Below are positions 1 to 11,239 of a stretch of 64,000 bases of DNA, piece after piece (within the stretch, counting starts at the first letter, position 1; every line of letters starts with the position of its first letter). The notes below the pieces were generated by a model. The model searched no databases. It was given only the letters and a program-made list of their open reading frames with translations, and was not told the DNA's origin. Location: NCBI GenBank assembly GCA_039654915.1, contig CM077599.1, forward strand, positions 68,788,001-68,852,000. The letters run 5' to 3'. Source of the DNA: Aquilaria yunnanensis (Eukaryota; Streptophyta; Magnoliopsida; Malvales; Thymelaeaceae). Position numbers and translations under genes: made by a program.

Positions 1-900
1 GTTTGTTTAGTTGATATTATTGTTTGCTCACAGTTGTTCATTTGATGGATATTATAGTTCATGAGGCTGAGCTTGTCCATTTACCATTTCTGCTTTTAAG
101 TTGATATTGATGTTCTTTTAATCGATATTGTTATTCTCATGATGATTGTTGTTCATTTAATTGATTCCACTTTTCTATTTTGTCCAGACTGTTGTTCCTT
201 TGGTTCAATCTGTTGTTCCATTTATGATTCCTATATTTAGTTAAAAATTTTGATACTTAATGAACTAGTTAAACTATTAAATTTTTTTTTCTGTAAATTG
301 AGTTTTTATGTGCACTCAATTCTACATAAAATTGAGGAGTAATGTTGCATTTTCCCCCTTGAATCTTCCACCTTGCATTTTACCCCGAGCACTTTGGTTC
401 TGAAAAGTAAAGGCACGCAATGGAATCTTCTTGGAGTTGTAGAGAAAACCCGTTATAGAAGGATGCAATAAGTGTAGGGGACAAGCGTATGTATGAAGGC
501 TGCAAAATGGGTTGCTTTTTATTTGGGAGGAGAAGAGAAGGCGACTTTAAGCTTTTCGGGCATCAAAATGAGCGAAAAGGCCGTACTCTCTGCCACACAC
601 AAAGACTTATCCATGACGCTGTGGGAATTAGATGCCTCTTCAACCAACCTCCACCAGCTACATAATAATTATTCACTTTTCTCCTCCATTCGAGTTCCCC
701 AATGCCATGCAAAATATATCATTATATGTTCTGCACCCAGCTTTTGTTTCACTACTAACAACTGCATGTAACATGAGTGATTGTTAGTACGTATACTTGA
801 TGGCTGATAAAAGTGTGTTTCAACAAGCTTTTTTATAGGGTCCATACATCCCATTTAGATGATATATATATGTTTTTAAACACAGAACATAAGATAAGTG
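1..900. other. AT/T-rich intergenic DNA
   Basis: No gene, RNA or mobile element is recognised here. The first 250 bases are T-rich with loosely repeated GTTGTTC/GTTGATATT words. An open frame at 493-771 has no recognisable domain. Confidence 0.5.
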
Positions 901-907
901 TAGTTTA

Positions 908-1129
908 TACCCATCTATCCCAAAATTTTTATTCCATTTATTTTTGACAATTAATTTATAATTTTTTATTTTTAATATTTTAATATATAAATGAAAAGTC
1001 TTTATATATGAATGATAAATCAAGATATATATTTTTTTAATTTTTTCTAAGAAATAATAATATGAATAAATTCAAGTCAAAATGCTAAAAAAAATCAAAT
1101 GGAGCAAAAGTTTTGAAACGGAAGGAGTA
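908..1129. mobile_element. mariner/Stowaway-like MITE, copy 1
   Basis: The ends form an imperfect inverted repeat of about 40 bases. The right end reads GGAAGGAGTA; its reverse complement starts TACTCCTTCCG and aligns with the left end TACCCATCTATCCC. A TA dinucleotide lies at each end, as expected for Tc1/mariner-type MITEs. The interior holds an AATAATAATATGAATAAATT word that recurs, with small changes, in the copies near 24.9, 27.5 and 52.7 kb. No coding capacity. Superfamily assignment rests on the TIR shape and TA ends. Confidence 0.55.
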
Positions 1130-2269
1130 TTATTATTTTCATTTTTACTCATAAAGTTACAATACAAAAATTTATTTTTAAATTTTGTGTAATTACAGTT
1201 AAAATGAGGACTGGAAAGAGCAAGGATTTTTTTTTTTTTTTTAAGTTTTGTGCAATTTTTGGGTTTTGTTTGGAAAGAGTTTAAATGAGGATAGACTAGA
1301 TAGTAAGGTAAATTAGATATTAAAAACCTATCATCTTTTTTATGGATGGAGAGAATTATATTTTCTTCTATAACTACTCTTTAAATCTAAATGTAACTAT
1401 TTTCAGGCTCTTAAAAATCTATACTTTTTGTTTATTTTTCTAACATAATTAGTCTAGCACAAGATAGTATCGATTTATTATAATAAAGGTAAATTTAATT
1501 ACTCACTAAATTAACTCACCTTCTCCATTGAAGAATAGCTGCCTTCAATCTCTTTTTACTTCTCTTCTTAAATTTTAAACTAAAGGTAATATAGAGAAAA
1601 ACTATGCTGACAACCTTAGGCCCAAAGTCATGGGAGACCTTAAGCTCGAGATTAAAATACAAGTACGCCTCCAAGGTTTTAAGTTCTAAAGTGGTGGGTT
1701 CCATGAGTACCAAGTTGAAGAGGTTAGAGGATCAGCAAAACAACCTAGGATGCTCAAGTTAGATTTTGAGCTAATTAAGATTCCTAGTTAAGAGTTGAGA
1801 AGGATAATGTACCTACAAATGTACGCAAAATAGGGTCTATAAATGATACTTAGGTTGTAGTTGCACGAACATGACCTAAGATCATACAACTTAGAGTAAC
1901 AGAGATCATTACGTGGGTGGCAGTATTTGGACTTAAGGGAAGATAATGGTCATTTGATGTTCTTTGGCATGAAGCCCTAGGTCATGAGGGGAGAACTTTT
2001 TCATTCCAATAATCCAAATTCTTTATTATCTCGATCAAGGTACTGCATTTTGGCCTTTCTCATGTTAAAGCAGAGTATGAAAGATCAACCTCTCAGAATT
2101 CCAAAGTAGCCATAACCATAGGTAATGAATTTGTCCCTAAGCCTTATACATTCCCCCTAAAGTTGCATGGAGCAAGCTCAAATCCCTAAAAGCATATTAA
2201 GATGAAAGCATACAAATATTTCCAGTCTCTTTCTATGGAGAGTTGTCAACACAGGCCAGTTTTTAGGAG
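1130..2269. other. AT-rich intergenic DNA and possible 5' part of LINE A
   Basis: Nothing can be assigned with confidence before about 1900. From there to 2269 the base composition changes toward that of the LINE relic that follows, so this stretch may hold its degraded endonuclease region, but no motif is readable. Confidence 0.35.
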
Positions 2270-4860
2270 TAACAGATTTAGAGCACTTTAATCAGGAGTT
2301 GAAAGCTTTCCTAGACATAGCCTTTGAGGAGGAAGTAAAGAATGTAGTTTGGTTATGTGAAGGCTCCAAAGCTCTAGGCCTAATGGCTTCGTTATGGATT
2401 TTTTCAAATAAAATTGTAACATAATCAAATCGAATGTGATGACATTTGTGAAAGATTTTGAGAAGTTAGCCAAAATTGAAAAAGGATCAAACTACTCTTC
2501 CTAGATTTGGTGCCAAAGAAGAAAAATCCCCTGGATTTAAAAATTTCAGACCTATTAGTTTGATTGGCAGCGTATACAAAATTATTGCTAAACTCCTTAC
2601 TGAAAGGTTAAAAGGCATGATGAATTGCTTAATCAGTGAGACCAAACTGGCTTTTTGAAAGGAAGGTAAATATTGGCGAAGTTCTGATTGCCAACGAAGT
2701 GGTTGACCAACTGAAGCAAACTAAGAACAATGTGCTAATCTTTAAGTGGACTTTGAAACGTTGTTCGATTCAATAAGTGGTATTTTTTATACTTAACAAT
2801 GGAACAAGAAAAAAATTTGGATGCAAATGGAGGGGATGGATAAACTCATGCTTATGCTCAGCAGAAGTCACAATGTTCATCAATGATAGCCCTACCCAGG
2901 AGTTTTGTATGGAGAAAGGCTTCAAATAGGAGGATCTTTTATCACCTTTCCTATATTTAGTTGTGGCGAATGTGTTACACATCCTGATGCTATAAGCTAT
3001 GGACAAAGGCTTGTTTAAAGGCCGATAAATTGAATTTCCTAGCATTCAGATTTCTTATTTATAATTCACAGATGACATATTGTTCTTTGGTAGTTAGGAT
3101 GCTATTAACATGAGTAATTTTTTAAGAATATTAAAATGCTTCTAGATGGTTTCTGAGTGGAAGATAAATATGACGAAGATTTGCTTTCTTGGTGTATGTG
3201 CATATAATGAAGATTTGGAATATATGGCTAGTTCGCTAGGTTATGTGGTTGCCAAACTCCCATTTAACTACCAGGGATTGTTGGTAGCACTTATATGACT
3301 TATATAAGTAGGCTTAATTCATAGAGTATAATGCTGGAAAATGCAAAGTGAGATTATGCCATTGAAAATCTAATTTCCTCTAGGAATGAGGAAGATTAAC
3401 TTTGTTGAAATCACTGATCAATATAGTCTATCTTTATATTTCTTTTCGATCTTTTCATTCCCAGTTGAATGTTCCTTGTTCCTTAGAAAGTTTACTTATT
3501 AATTTATTCTTGAGGGTGGTAAGGAGAGTAAAAAAATATCACTATAAGCTTGGGAAAAGGTAATGGTGGCAAAGGATGTTGAAGGATTGAGTGTGGGTAG
3601 TTTAAAAACAAAAAATCTATCCTTGTTAGACAAGTGGTGGTGGAGATTTTGGTAGAAGGAGGGAGCTTTATGGAAAAAGAATAATAACCTCTTTGTATAG
3701 TCTTCAACGCGAGCTAGATGTTGATAAGTATGGGAGACAAATAGCCTAGGTTTGGAGTAACATTTTAAGTTTAGGTTCCTACATGGAAAACTTGGGTTTA
3801 GCGTCAATGAATTCTTCCATTGGATGTTGGGAATGGGAACCATATCATGTTTTGGAAAGATGTATGAGTTGGTAATTCTAGTCTTGACTTTAGGTTTCCT
3901 AGGTTGTTTTCCTTAACCATAAACAAACATTCTTTAATTTTTGAAAAGTGGTTTGGAGAAATGACAAGTAGCAGTAGGTGTAGGATTGGAGAAGTAACCT
4001 GAGGTGTAGAGAAGTAGGTGAATTTGATGAGCAAATGGGAATTATTCAAGATGTATAGGTGTAGTCAGACATGGTAGATCACCCTTGGTGTTCCCGAATT
4101 TCACAACTAAACTACTTTGTAAGGGGATAAAATGACTATAGTACCAACCCTCACTAGAAGCTAAGAATTTCAAGTGGAACAAATGAATTCTGTCTAAAAT
4201 AAATATGTTCATTTCGGAAGCTCTTCAGGATAAACTTTCTACAAAATTAACCCTATTTATATGAAGAGTACCACTCAAAGATGGATTGTATTCTCTCTAC
4301 AGTAGTGAACTGGAATGTTCCAACTATGTTCTGTACAGGTGCAATATTTTGCTCCCAATATGGCTCTGATTTTAAGATGGTGGCAACTAGCTAAACCGAC
4401 TAGCAGCTTACCTATCATAGCTTCTATATGAGGTTTATCCAAGACTCCGTAGTCAAAACCAAGCTTCAGTTTAGGAGGCTACCATATGGCTTAAAGCTTG
4501 GATTATCTGGGTCAAAAGAAACAATTCTATTTTTAACTCAAAAGCTATCACCATTCAATATACAGTAACTAAAATTCAAATATGATCTCTCTCATAGATT
4601 TTTGGCAGGTGCAAGAAATTAATAGGCTCTTGGTTCATGTCATGTCATGATCGAATTGCTTCAATTCAAAATTTTTGTTGTGTGCCAGTGTCATAAACAT
4701 CCTGATAGATGTCGTAAACTTTCATCAATATTATCCACCTCCCTACCAGGGAAAAGTACTATTTATACTTTCTTTCATTTAATGATTTTGATGGCGGTTC
4801 CAAAAAGAATAGAACTCTAACTCGTTCCATGTAGCAGCATGGTTATGATATTTCTTTTTT
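2270..4860 (+). mobile_element. LINE A: degraded non-LTR (L1-type) retrotransposon, reverse transcriptase part
   Basis: This is a broken + strand ORF2 relic. Readable pieces, in several frames, are: a pre-RT motif SKALG, then after a one-base slip PNGFVMDFF (about 2365-2410); RT motif FRPISLIGSVYKIIAKLL (2545-2600); VTMFINDSPTQEFC (about 2865-2905); the polymerase box FTDDILFFGS (about 3066-3095); a zf-RVT-like segment ALQDKLSTKLTL (about 4215-4255); and the start of an RNase H domain, NDFDGGSKKN, at about 4783-4815. Many stops and frameshifts show it is dead. LINE B is inserted in the RNase H region, and the sequence resumes near 9577. The 5' end is not visible. Confidence 0.85.
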
Positions 4861-4876
4861 AAAATACAATTATGAT
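4861..4876. repeat. Target-site duplication, left copy (LINE B)
   Basis: AAAATACAATTATGAT occurs here and again at 9561-9576, directly after the LINE B poly(A). The leading A residues of the right copy merge with the tail. This marks LINE B as one insertion event. Confidence 0.8.
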
Positions 4877-7800
4877 TCTCAGTTGGAACTATCAGGGATA
4901 AGGGCCCTCTTAACAGTTCAAAGCTTGGAAAGGCTTAACAGAAAATTTAAGCCTCATGTTTGCTTCTTTATAGAGACAAAAAATAAAGAGGTAGTGGTGG
5001 ATAAAGAAAGGAAGAATAAAAATTTTAAAGCTAGGTGTTATGTGAAACCAGAAGGTTTGTCTGGGAAATTAGCTCTCTAGTGGACTGATTGGGTGGAGAT
5101 TGGTATCAAGAGTAAAATTAATAATTGGATTGATTCAGTTGTTCATGACAAGCAATCTGCCCAAAGTGTTAGTGTGACATGGATTTATGCTCATTATATC
5201 GTTAAAGATATATTAAAAACTTGGAAGGAATTGGGGTGACTAGCAGATCAAGTGAATCAAGAACCACGGCTTTACATTGGTGATTTTAATGTATTTTGTA
5301 TCAAGAAGAAAAGCAATAAGATAAGCCAAAGAAGGATATAAAGATTCTTGTTTTCAATTCCATGTTATTGGATACTCAATTGCATGGTGTAGGATATAAG
5401 GGCCAGACATTTACCTGGTTTAATAAAAGGGAAAAAGGTCCTATTAAAAAAAACTGGATAGGGCTTCTATCAATGCTGCATAGTGAATAGCTTATCCTAG
5501 GACTGAAGTTTTAGTCAAGCTAGCATAGGATCTGATCACTCTCCAATTGTTTTAGAAACCAGTATTGAAGATAAGAAAGGGTGAAGAAGATTCAAATTTG
5601 AGCATACCTAGGTGAGTGAGCCTTAATGTAAGCAAGTTATGCAAGCTGCGATGAACAAATGACTCAAAGACCTTGTGAAAGTGAATCTCTAAAACAAATT
5701 GAATCAATGCATATGTGATTTGATTATCTAGAACAAGAAGAACTTCCAGAATAACAGAGTAAAAATTGAAAAGTTGACACAGTAGTTGGCAGCTCTTTAG
5801 GGAGATAACCAGGATAGAATTAAAGAAAAAAAATTCATGTTACAAAAAATAGAGGAGCACTGGTTCAAAGAATAGTTATTTTGGCATTAAAGGAATATAG
5901 TTAATTGGTTGATGTTTGGAGATAAAAACACTAGTTTTTTTTTCCATAAAACTACATTACAGCCACGTGCCTTTAATAAAGTCTTCAAAATTAGGAATAA
6001 TGAAGGCTATTGGATTAAGGATGAATAAGAGATTGCGAGAAATTTTACTCAATAGTATGCTCAGTTATTCACTTTAGGAGGTCATAAGGATATGCAGGAA
6101 GTTTTGAATGTTATCCCACAGTTAGCATCTATTGAGATGAATGATTTGGTTATCAGAAGGGTTTGTTTTGAGGAAGTGAAAGAGGAAGCCTTCCAATTGG
6201 GGGGATTGAAGACACTAGGACCTGGTAGGTTCTTTGGTGTATTTTTCCATATGCATTAGGAGGAGATGAGGGAATACTTTGTACAAGCTGGGCAAGCCTT
6301 TTTCCAGTAAGGTATTTTCAATCCTTTCTTTAATCAAACATCTATCGTGTTAGTTCCTAAAGTTCATTCCACTGAAGCAGTTTCTCACTATTCAGACCCA
6401 TAAGCTTGTGTAATTTTATTTCTAAAATCATTTTTAAAGTCTTAGTGAATAGGCTAAAGCCTTATCTGAATACCCTTATCTCCCCTTACCAAAATGCTTT
6501 TATAAAAAGAAGATTAATTCAGGAAAATATACTGGTTGCTTATGAGGCTTTTCATCACCTGAGACATAATAAATCTAGTAAATTTGGGGAATGGATTTTA
6601 AAATTGATATGAGCAAGGATTATAAGTGGAATTTTTTAGCTGCAATGCTTTAAAAAATGGGCCTTTTTACTCAATGGGTCCATTGGGTAATGAATCTAGT
6701 TACTTCAATTTCTTATAAGGTGCTGGTTAATGGTAAAGAAACAGATATGTTCACGCCTTCTAAAGGGTTGAGATAAGGGGATCCTTTCTTCCAATTTTTA
6801 TTCATTTTAGTCATTGAATTTTTATCTTCTTTGATTACACAAGCAGTGAGAAGGGGTAGGTTGGCAGGTCTAAAACTAACTAAATATTGTCGTGTGCTGT
6901 CCTATTTTCTTTTTGCAGATGATTCATTATTTTTCTACATTGCTTCTCCTGATAATTGTCAAGCATTGAAGGATATTCTAGATAAATATTGTGCTACCTC
7001 AGGTCAAGCTGTGATTTTGGATAAATCAAGTATGTTATTCAGCAAGAATACTTTAGGAAATGCGCAAGATCAAAGTAGTGACTTATTGGGGATTCCTAAA
7101 TGTAACAATCCGGGAAAATACTTAGTTCTCCCTACCATTTGGGGCATATCTAAGACTGAGGCATTAGGATTTGTTAGAGAGAAAGTTCAGCTCTTATCCC
7201 ATGCAAGAGAACAAATATTGATCAAGGTAGTAGTTTTCTCTATACCCACTTATTCAATGGGATATTTTAATTTTCTAGTTAAATGGCATAATAAAATGAA
7301 TTCTATTGTAGCAAATTTTTGGTGGGGTTTTACAGAGAAAGGGAACAAAGTTCATTGGAAGAATTAGGAAATAATGGTTTTTCCATAATGCATGGGAGGA
7401 CTTGGTTTCAAGGATTCCAAAAATTTTAATAATCCACAACTTGCTAAACTTGCTTCGAAAATCTTAAGGAACCTAGATACTTTTTGGGTTAAGATACTCA
7501 AAAGAAGCTATTTTCCTAATTGTACTTTACTTGAAGCAAGAAAATAATCAAGAGCAACCTAGGGGTGGGCTAGTATTCTAGAAGGCAAAAAAGTTGTAAA
7601 AAAAAGAGTTTGCTGGTAGATTAAAGATGAAAATGCAATAAACATATGGAATGATCCCTGGGTTGCAGGGCTACAAGGCTATAAACTACACTTAGTAAAG
7701 CAGCTTTTTGAAGAAGAAACTAATATGAAGGTTAGCAGTTTGATTACCGCATCTGGTTAATGGGATTTAAATCTAGTATGGCCTTATATCTTTACTGATG

Positions 7801-9560
7801 CAATGGAGGCTATATATCTGATTCTTTTAAGCAAAGTTCAAATATCTTACTACATAATCTAGCCTATTAAGAAGTAGGGTGAGTTAACAATTAAGTCAGC
7901 ATACTGCAGCTAGAAAAACAAAGTAGTTATTTCAAGTAAGGCCTCCTACTCTTACAACCTTGATCCAAAACTGTGGAAGGAAATTTGGAAGATTATGTGC
8001 CCTAAAAAAATTCAAAATTTCATGTGGCAAGCTTGTCAAAATGTGCTTGCTACCTGATTAAATTTAAAGCTAAGAAATATTGTGCAAAACCCCACATGGC
8101 CCTTCTGTTCAGAGCCATAATATATTGAACATACATTGCTTTTCTGTGGTTGGACTAATGTTGTTTGGTTTGTATGTTTGGATTAAAAAATTGACAAAAC
8201 AAGTGTGAAAACTTTTGCTGCTTGGGTGTGTGATGTTATACAAGCCTAGGGGTGTAAACGAACAGAACGTTCGGTGAACCGTTCGTGAACCGTTCGGCGG
8301 GAGTTCGTTTATGTTCGTTTATTTAGTTAAACGAACGAACACGAACAGATTTTTATGTTCGTTTAGTTAAATGAACGAACACGAACAAAGTCCCGTTCGT
8401 TCATTTACGTTCGTGAACTGTTCGGTTAATGTTCGGTTAGTGTTCGTTTATGTTCGTTCATTTACTCGTTCGTTTATATTCGTTTGTTTGTGTATCTATG
8501 TATTAGTGTCTAGTTATATATTTATTGTTATATATATTTTATATATCGTATATTATATATTTATTATAACCTATTATTATTTATGTTCACGAACGTGTTC
8601 GTTCGTTTGTGTTCGTTTATGTTCGTTTGTGTTCGTTTAAGCTTGTATAAACGAACGAACACAAACGAACACGAACACATACTAAAACTAAACGAACAAA
8701 CACAAACAAGGAAAATGTGTTCGTTTATTGTTCATGTTCATGTTCGTGTTCGTTAAACATTAAATGAACGAACACGAACAGGGCTTGTTCGTGTTCGTTT
8801 GATTCGTTTACAACCCTACACAAGCCTAAGAGGATGAACCAACTAATAAAGAGCTTGTTTGGTCTAAAATCAGTTATATCTGTTGGTTCATCTGGTTGGC
8901 TCAAAATGGAGTGATCTTCCAAAAGCAAAAACTTCATCCAATTAGGGTAATCAAAAAAGTCAAAGAGACAATCTCTGATTTTTTGGCATTATACATTAAT
9001 AAACCTTCTCGAATGATAGAAGATCAACAAAGAGACTTGGAAAAAAGCTAGCACCAGGAGTTGTAAAGGTTAGTGTAGATGGAGCATGGGACAACAATAT
9101 TTTCTAGGCAGGAATTGGATTCATCCTAAGTGATGAGGAAGGAAGATTAATTGATGCTGCTAGTCACTGCCTTCAAGTTGATTTCCCTGTCATTGTTAAG
9201 CCATAACTGTTAGAGAAGGGCTGGAAAAGGTAATCAACATGCAATATGACCGAACTGAGGTTGAGTTTGATAGTTCTAAAGTCATTTCAGGACTTCTTAG
9301 GGGAGTTAGTATCTGGCAAATTTGACCTATTTTCACAGATATTTGCAACCTCTGCGAGCTATTAGTTCATTGTAAATCCATTCATGTTCATAGGAAGTTT
9401 AATAGATGTGCTATTTTGTAGCAAAGCATTGTAGAAAGGTGATGAGATCCATATACTGGACCGGATGTCCTTTATCAACCTTAGAATCACTTTTTTTACT
9501 GGATTGCTTGTATAATCCCTATTGATTGTTTTAATAAAAATATATCTTTTTCTAGCAAAA
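4877..9560 (+). mobile_element. LINE B: 5'-truncated L1-type retrotransposon inserted in LINE A
   Basis: A + strand ORF2 relic that begins at once with the endonuclease N-terminus (WNYQGIRALL; ETKN near 4970). Motifs follow in the normal order. Endonuclease GDFN is at about 5280 and GSDHSPIVLE at about 5530-5560. RT motifs are ISKIIFKVLVNRL (6418-6460), SPYQNAFI (6483-6505), VLVNGKETDMF (about 6720), GDPFFQFLF (6778-6805) and the polymerase box LFADDSLFF (6908-6937). The zf-RVT segment is QNFMWQACQNVLAT (about 8012-8055), and RNase H shows VSVDGAWDNN (about 9070-9100). It ends in TCTAGC plus poly(A). ORF1 is absent, so the copy is 5' truncated. Scattered stops and frameshifts make it non-functional. 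A 16-bp TSD flanks it, and a hAT-like element interrupts it at 8247-8818. Confidence 0.9.
8239..8826. mobile_element. hAT-like non-autonomous palindromic element with TSD
   Basis: The element proper is 8247-8818 (572 bp). The left end is TAGGGGTGTAAACGAA; the reverse complement of the right end is TAGGGTTGTAAACGAA (14 of 16 match). Flanking 8-mers are TACAAGCC (8239-8246) and CACAAGCC (8819-8826), 7 of 8 identical, as expected for hAT. A 9-bp reading, ACAAGCCTA on both sides, is possible and would suggest Mutator. The interior is almost entirely GTTCGTTT/AAACGAAC words arranged head-to-head around an AT-rich centre (about 8500-8580), so a single strand could fold into a long hairpin. There is no transposase. 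It disrupts the zf-RVT to RNase H part of LINE B. Confidence 0.8.
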
Positions 9561-9576
9561 AAAATACAATTATGAT
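9561..9576. repeat. Target-site duplication, right copy (LINE B)
   Basis: Second copy of AAAATACAATTATGAT, directly after the A-run that ends LINE B. Confidence 0.8.
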
Positions 9577-9700
9577 ATTTCTATATGCTCATGACCTGTA
9601 CAATGTAATCTCAGACAAAATGTTAGAGCTATTTAATATAGGAGATCATAGTTCTTTATGAAAATAGACTGAATTTTCTTGTTGGAGGAGAAAATGTCAG
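9577..9700 (+). mobile_element. LINE A continuation (probable RNase H remnant)
   Basis: The words just before LINE B (ATGATATTTC) and just after it (ATGATATTTCTATATGCTC) fit one sequence split by the insertion. The coding signal here is weak, so its end is uncertain. Confidence 0.45.
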
Positions 9701-10330
9701 TTTTGGTCCTAAAGTTTTACTCACTTTTCTATTTCATTCCTGAAATCTTTTTCTTTTTTAATGAAATGATACTTTATTTCAATTACCAGTTACTCAAATA
9801 ATATCTTACAAATCAATGACATAGAACACTAAAAAACAATAGGGACATATAAATTGGTTAACAAAATGCTACACATTCTTGTAACAGCAAATGAAGAGAA
9901 AAGAATCGGATCAAATAGAAACCTTCTAGGTAAACCAGAAAAATCATGGAGAAATAACTCATAAGTAATTAGAAAAAAAAACCAGATAAAGGACAAGAAA
10001 AAAAATAACATCCTGATCTGTTATTTATAAATGCCTCATCATTTAAGTTTCACCCGTTTTCCGCATCCTACTTGATCTTCTGTTAGCCACCAATTTTGAA
10101 AACAGGCCACTCAGATCTGTTTGTAGAAATGCATCAAATAAGTAAATGATACTCCTATTGCTGATGGTGAAGAAATTTTGTGGAGACTAAAGAATGGTGA
10201 AAATGATTAAGGATAATCCGATGCGATAATGATGAAAAATCAATTGGCTAGGCCTAGATTGGAATCCAAGCTTGTTTGGCTACACAGAGAGCGAAGGAGA
10301 AGAAACAATAGGAGGAGAGGAAGTGTGTAG
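9701..10330. other. Intergenic DNA without assignable features
   Basis: The stretch includes a TTTTGGTCCTAAAGTTTTACTC word typical of ends of dispersed plant elements, but no matching inverted partner was found. Open frames here are short and unsupported. Confidence 0.4.
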
Positions 10331-10339
10331 CTGGGGTTA

Positions 10340-10705
10340 AAAATTTTAGCCAATTCGTTTTAAATAAGTCAACTGACTTATTTTTACTTTTACATCTTGT
10401 TTACCTAAAACTAATTTCATTTGAAAGCCAATAGTATGTAGATACAATAATTTATTTGAAAGTAAATTTTCAGGATATTGTTAAATTTTTATGAATTTTT
10501 CATTTTCAATGTCTTGAACCAGAAAATTTAGAAAATTTCATAACAATTTAGTAAGATTACAAAAATTGTATTTTCAATGGCTTATTGCAACTATGTAATA
10601 TTAACTTTTAATTAAAATTAGTTTCGGGTAAAAAAGATGTAAGAATAAAAATAAGTCAGTTGAATTAAGTTAAAATAAACTGGGAGTAAATATTTTATTT
10701 TTGTA
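10340..10705. mobile_element. Hairpin MITE with ~70-base arms
   Basis: The left arm (about 10355-10420) contains CAACTGACTTATTTTTAC, TTACATCTTGTTTACC and AAACTAATTT. The right arm (about 10605-10680) is its reverse complement with few changes: AAATTAGTTTCGGGTAA, AAGATGTAAG and AAATAAGTCAGTTG. The loop is AT-rich. No transposase and no certain TSD are visible, so the superfamily is open. Confidence 0.6.
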
Positions 10706-10830
10706 TGAGTCCTAAAATTTTGTAACTGCATCAACCATTAGTGGTAAAACTTTACAACTATATAAATAGTTAATCTTAAAATTAATCACTTTTTTGAAAT
10801 CAAATTTTTTAAATTACAATTTTAACTGTT

Positions 10831-10890
10831 TGGCAACCATATTCCAATAGATATAAACTATGGCAACCATATTCCAATAGATATAAACTA
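10831..10890. repeat. Exact 30-bp tandem duplication
   Basis: Two adjacent identical copies (10831-10860 and 10861-10890) that begin TGGCAACCATATTCC. The perfect identity suggests a recent event in otherwise decayed DNA. Confidence 0.95.
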
Positions 10891-11239
10891 TGTAATAATT
10901 TTTTAACTATTAATGAATAATTTAAAATACCTTTTTTCTCTTTCTATAAATTATATTTCTATTCAATAATTAACATTTTAGCTATTCATATAGAAAAATT
11001 AAATCAAATAATAAAATAAATTTTAGGATTAGAAGTAACCTTTCCCCTTATTAATTTTATGCTTTTAGCTTAGAAGAGAAACCTATATAACGGGGCCAAA
11101 GAAAAGCCGACGTGGCAATAGAAATGGAATCCCGACTGTAAGCATCTGCAGATAGAGATGAATGCCAATTGTGGCATTTGCCATAATCATGTAATTTTAT
11201 ATTTTTATGCTCTCTGATAATTACTTCAACCTTAATACA

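Noticed and set aside
493..771. 92-codon + open frame as a small gene
   Set aside because: No recognisable domain, low-complexity 3' half and no support for splicing or promoter; chance frames of this size occur in the window.
8371..8640. 89-codon + frame rich in Val, Phe and Tyr, resembling a membrane peptide
   Set aside because: It is read through the GTTCGTTT arrays of the hAT-like element, so the composition is a by-product of the repeat.
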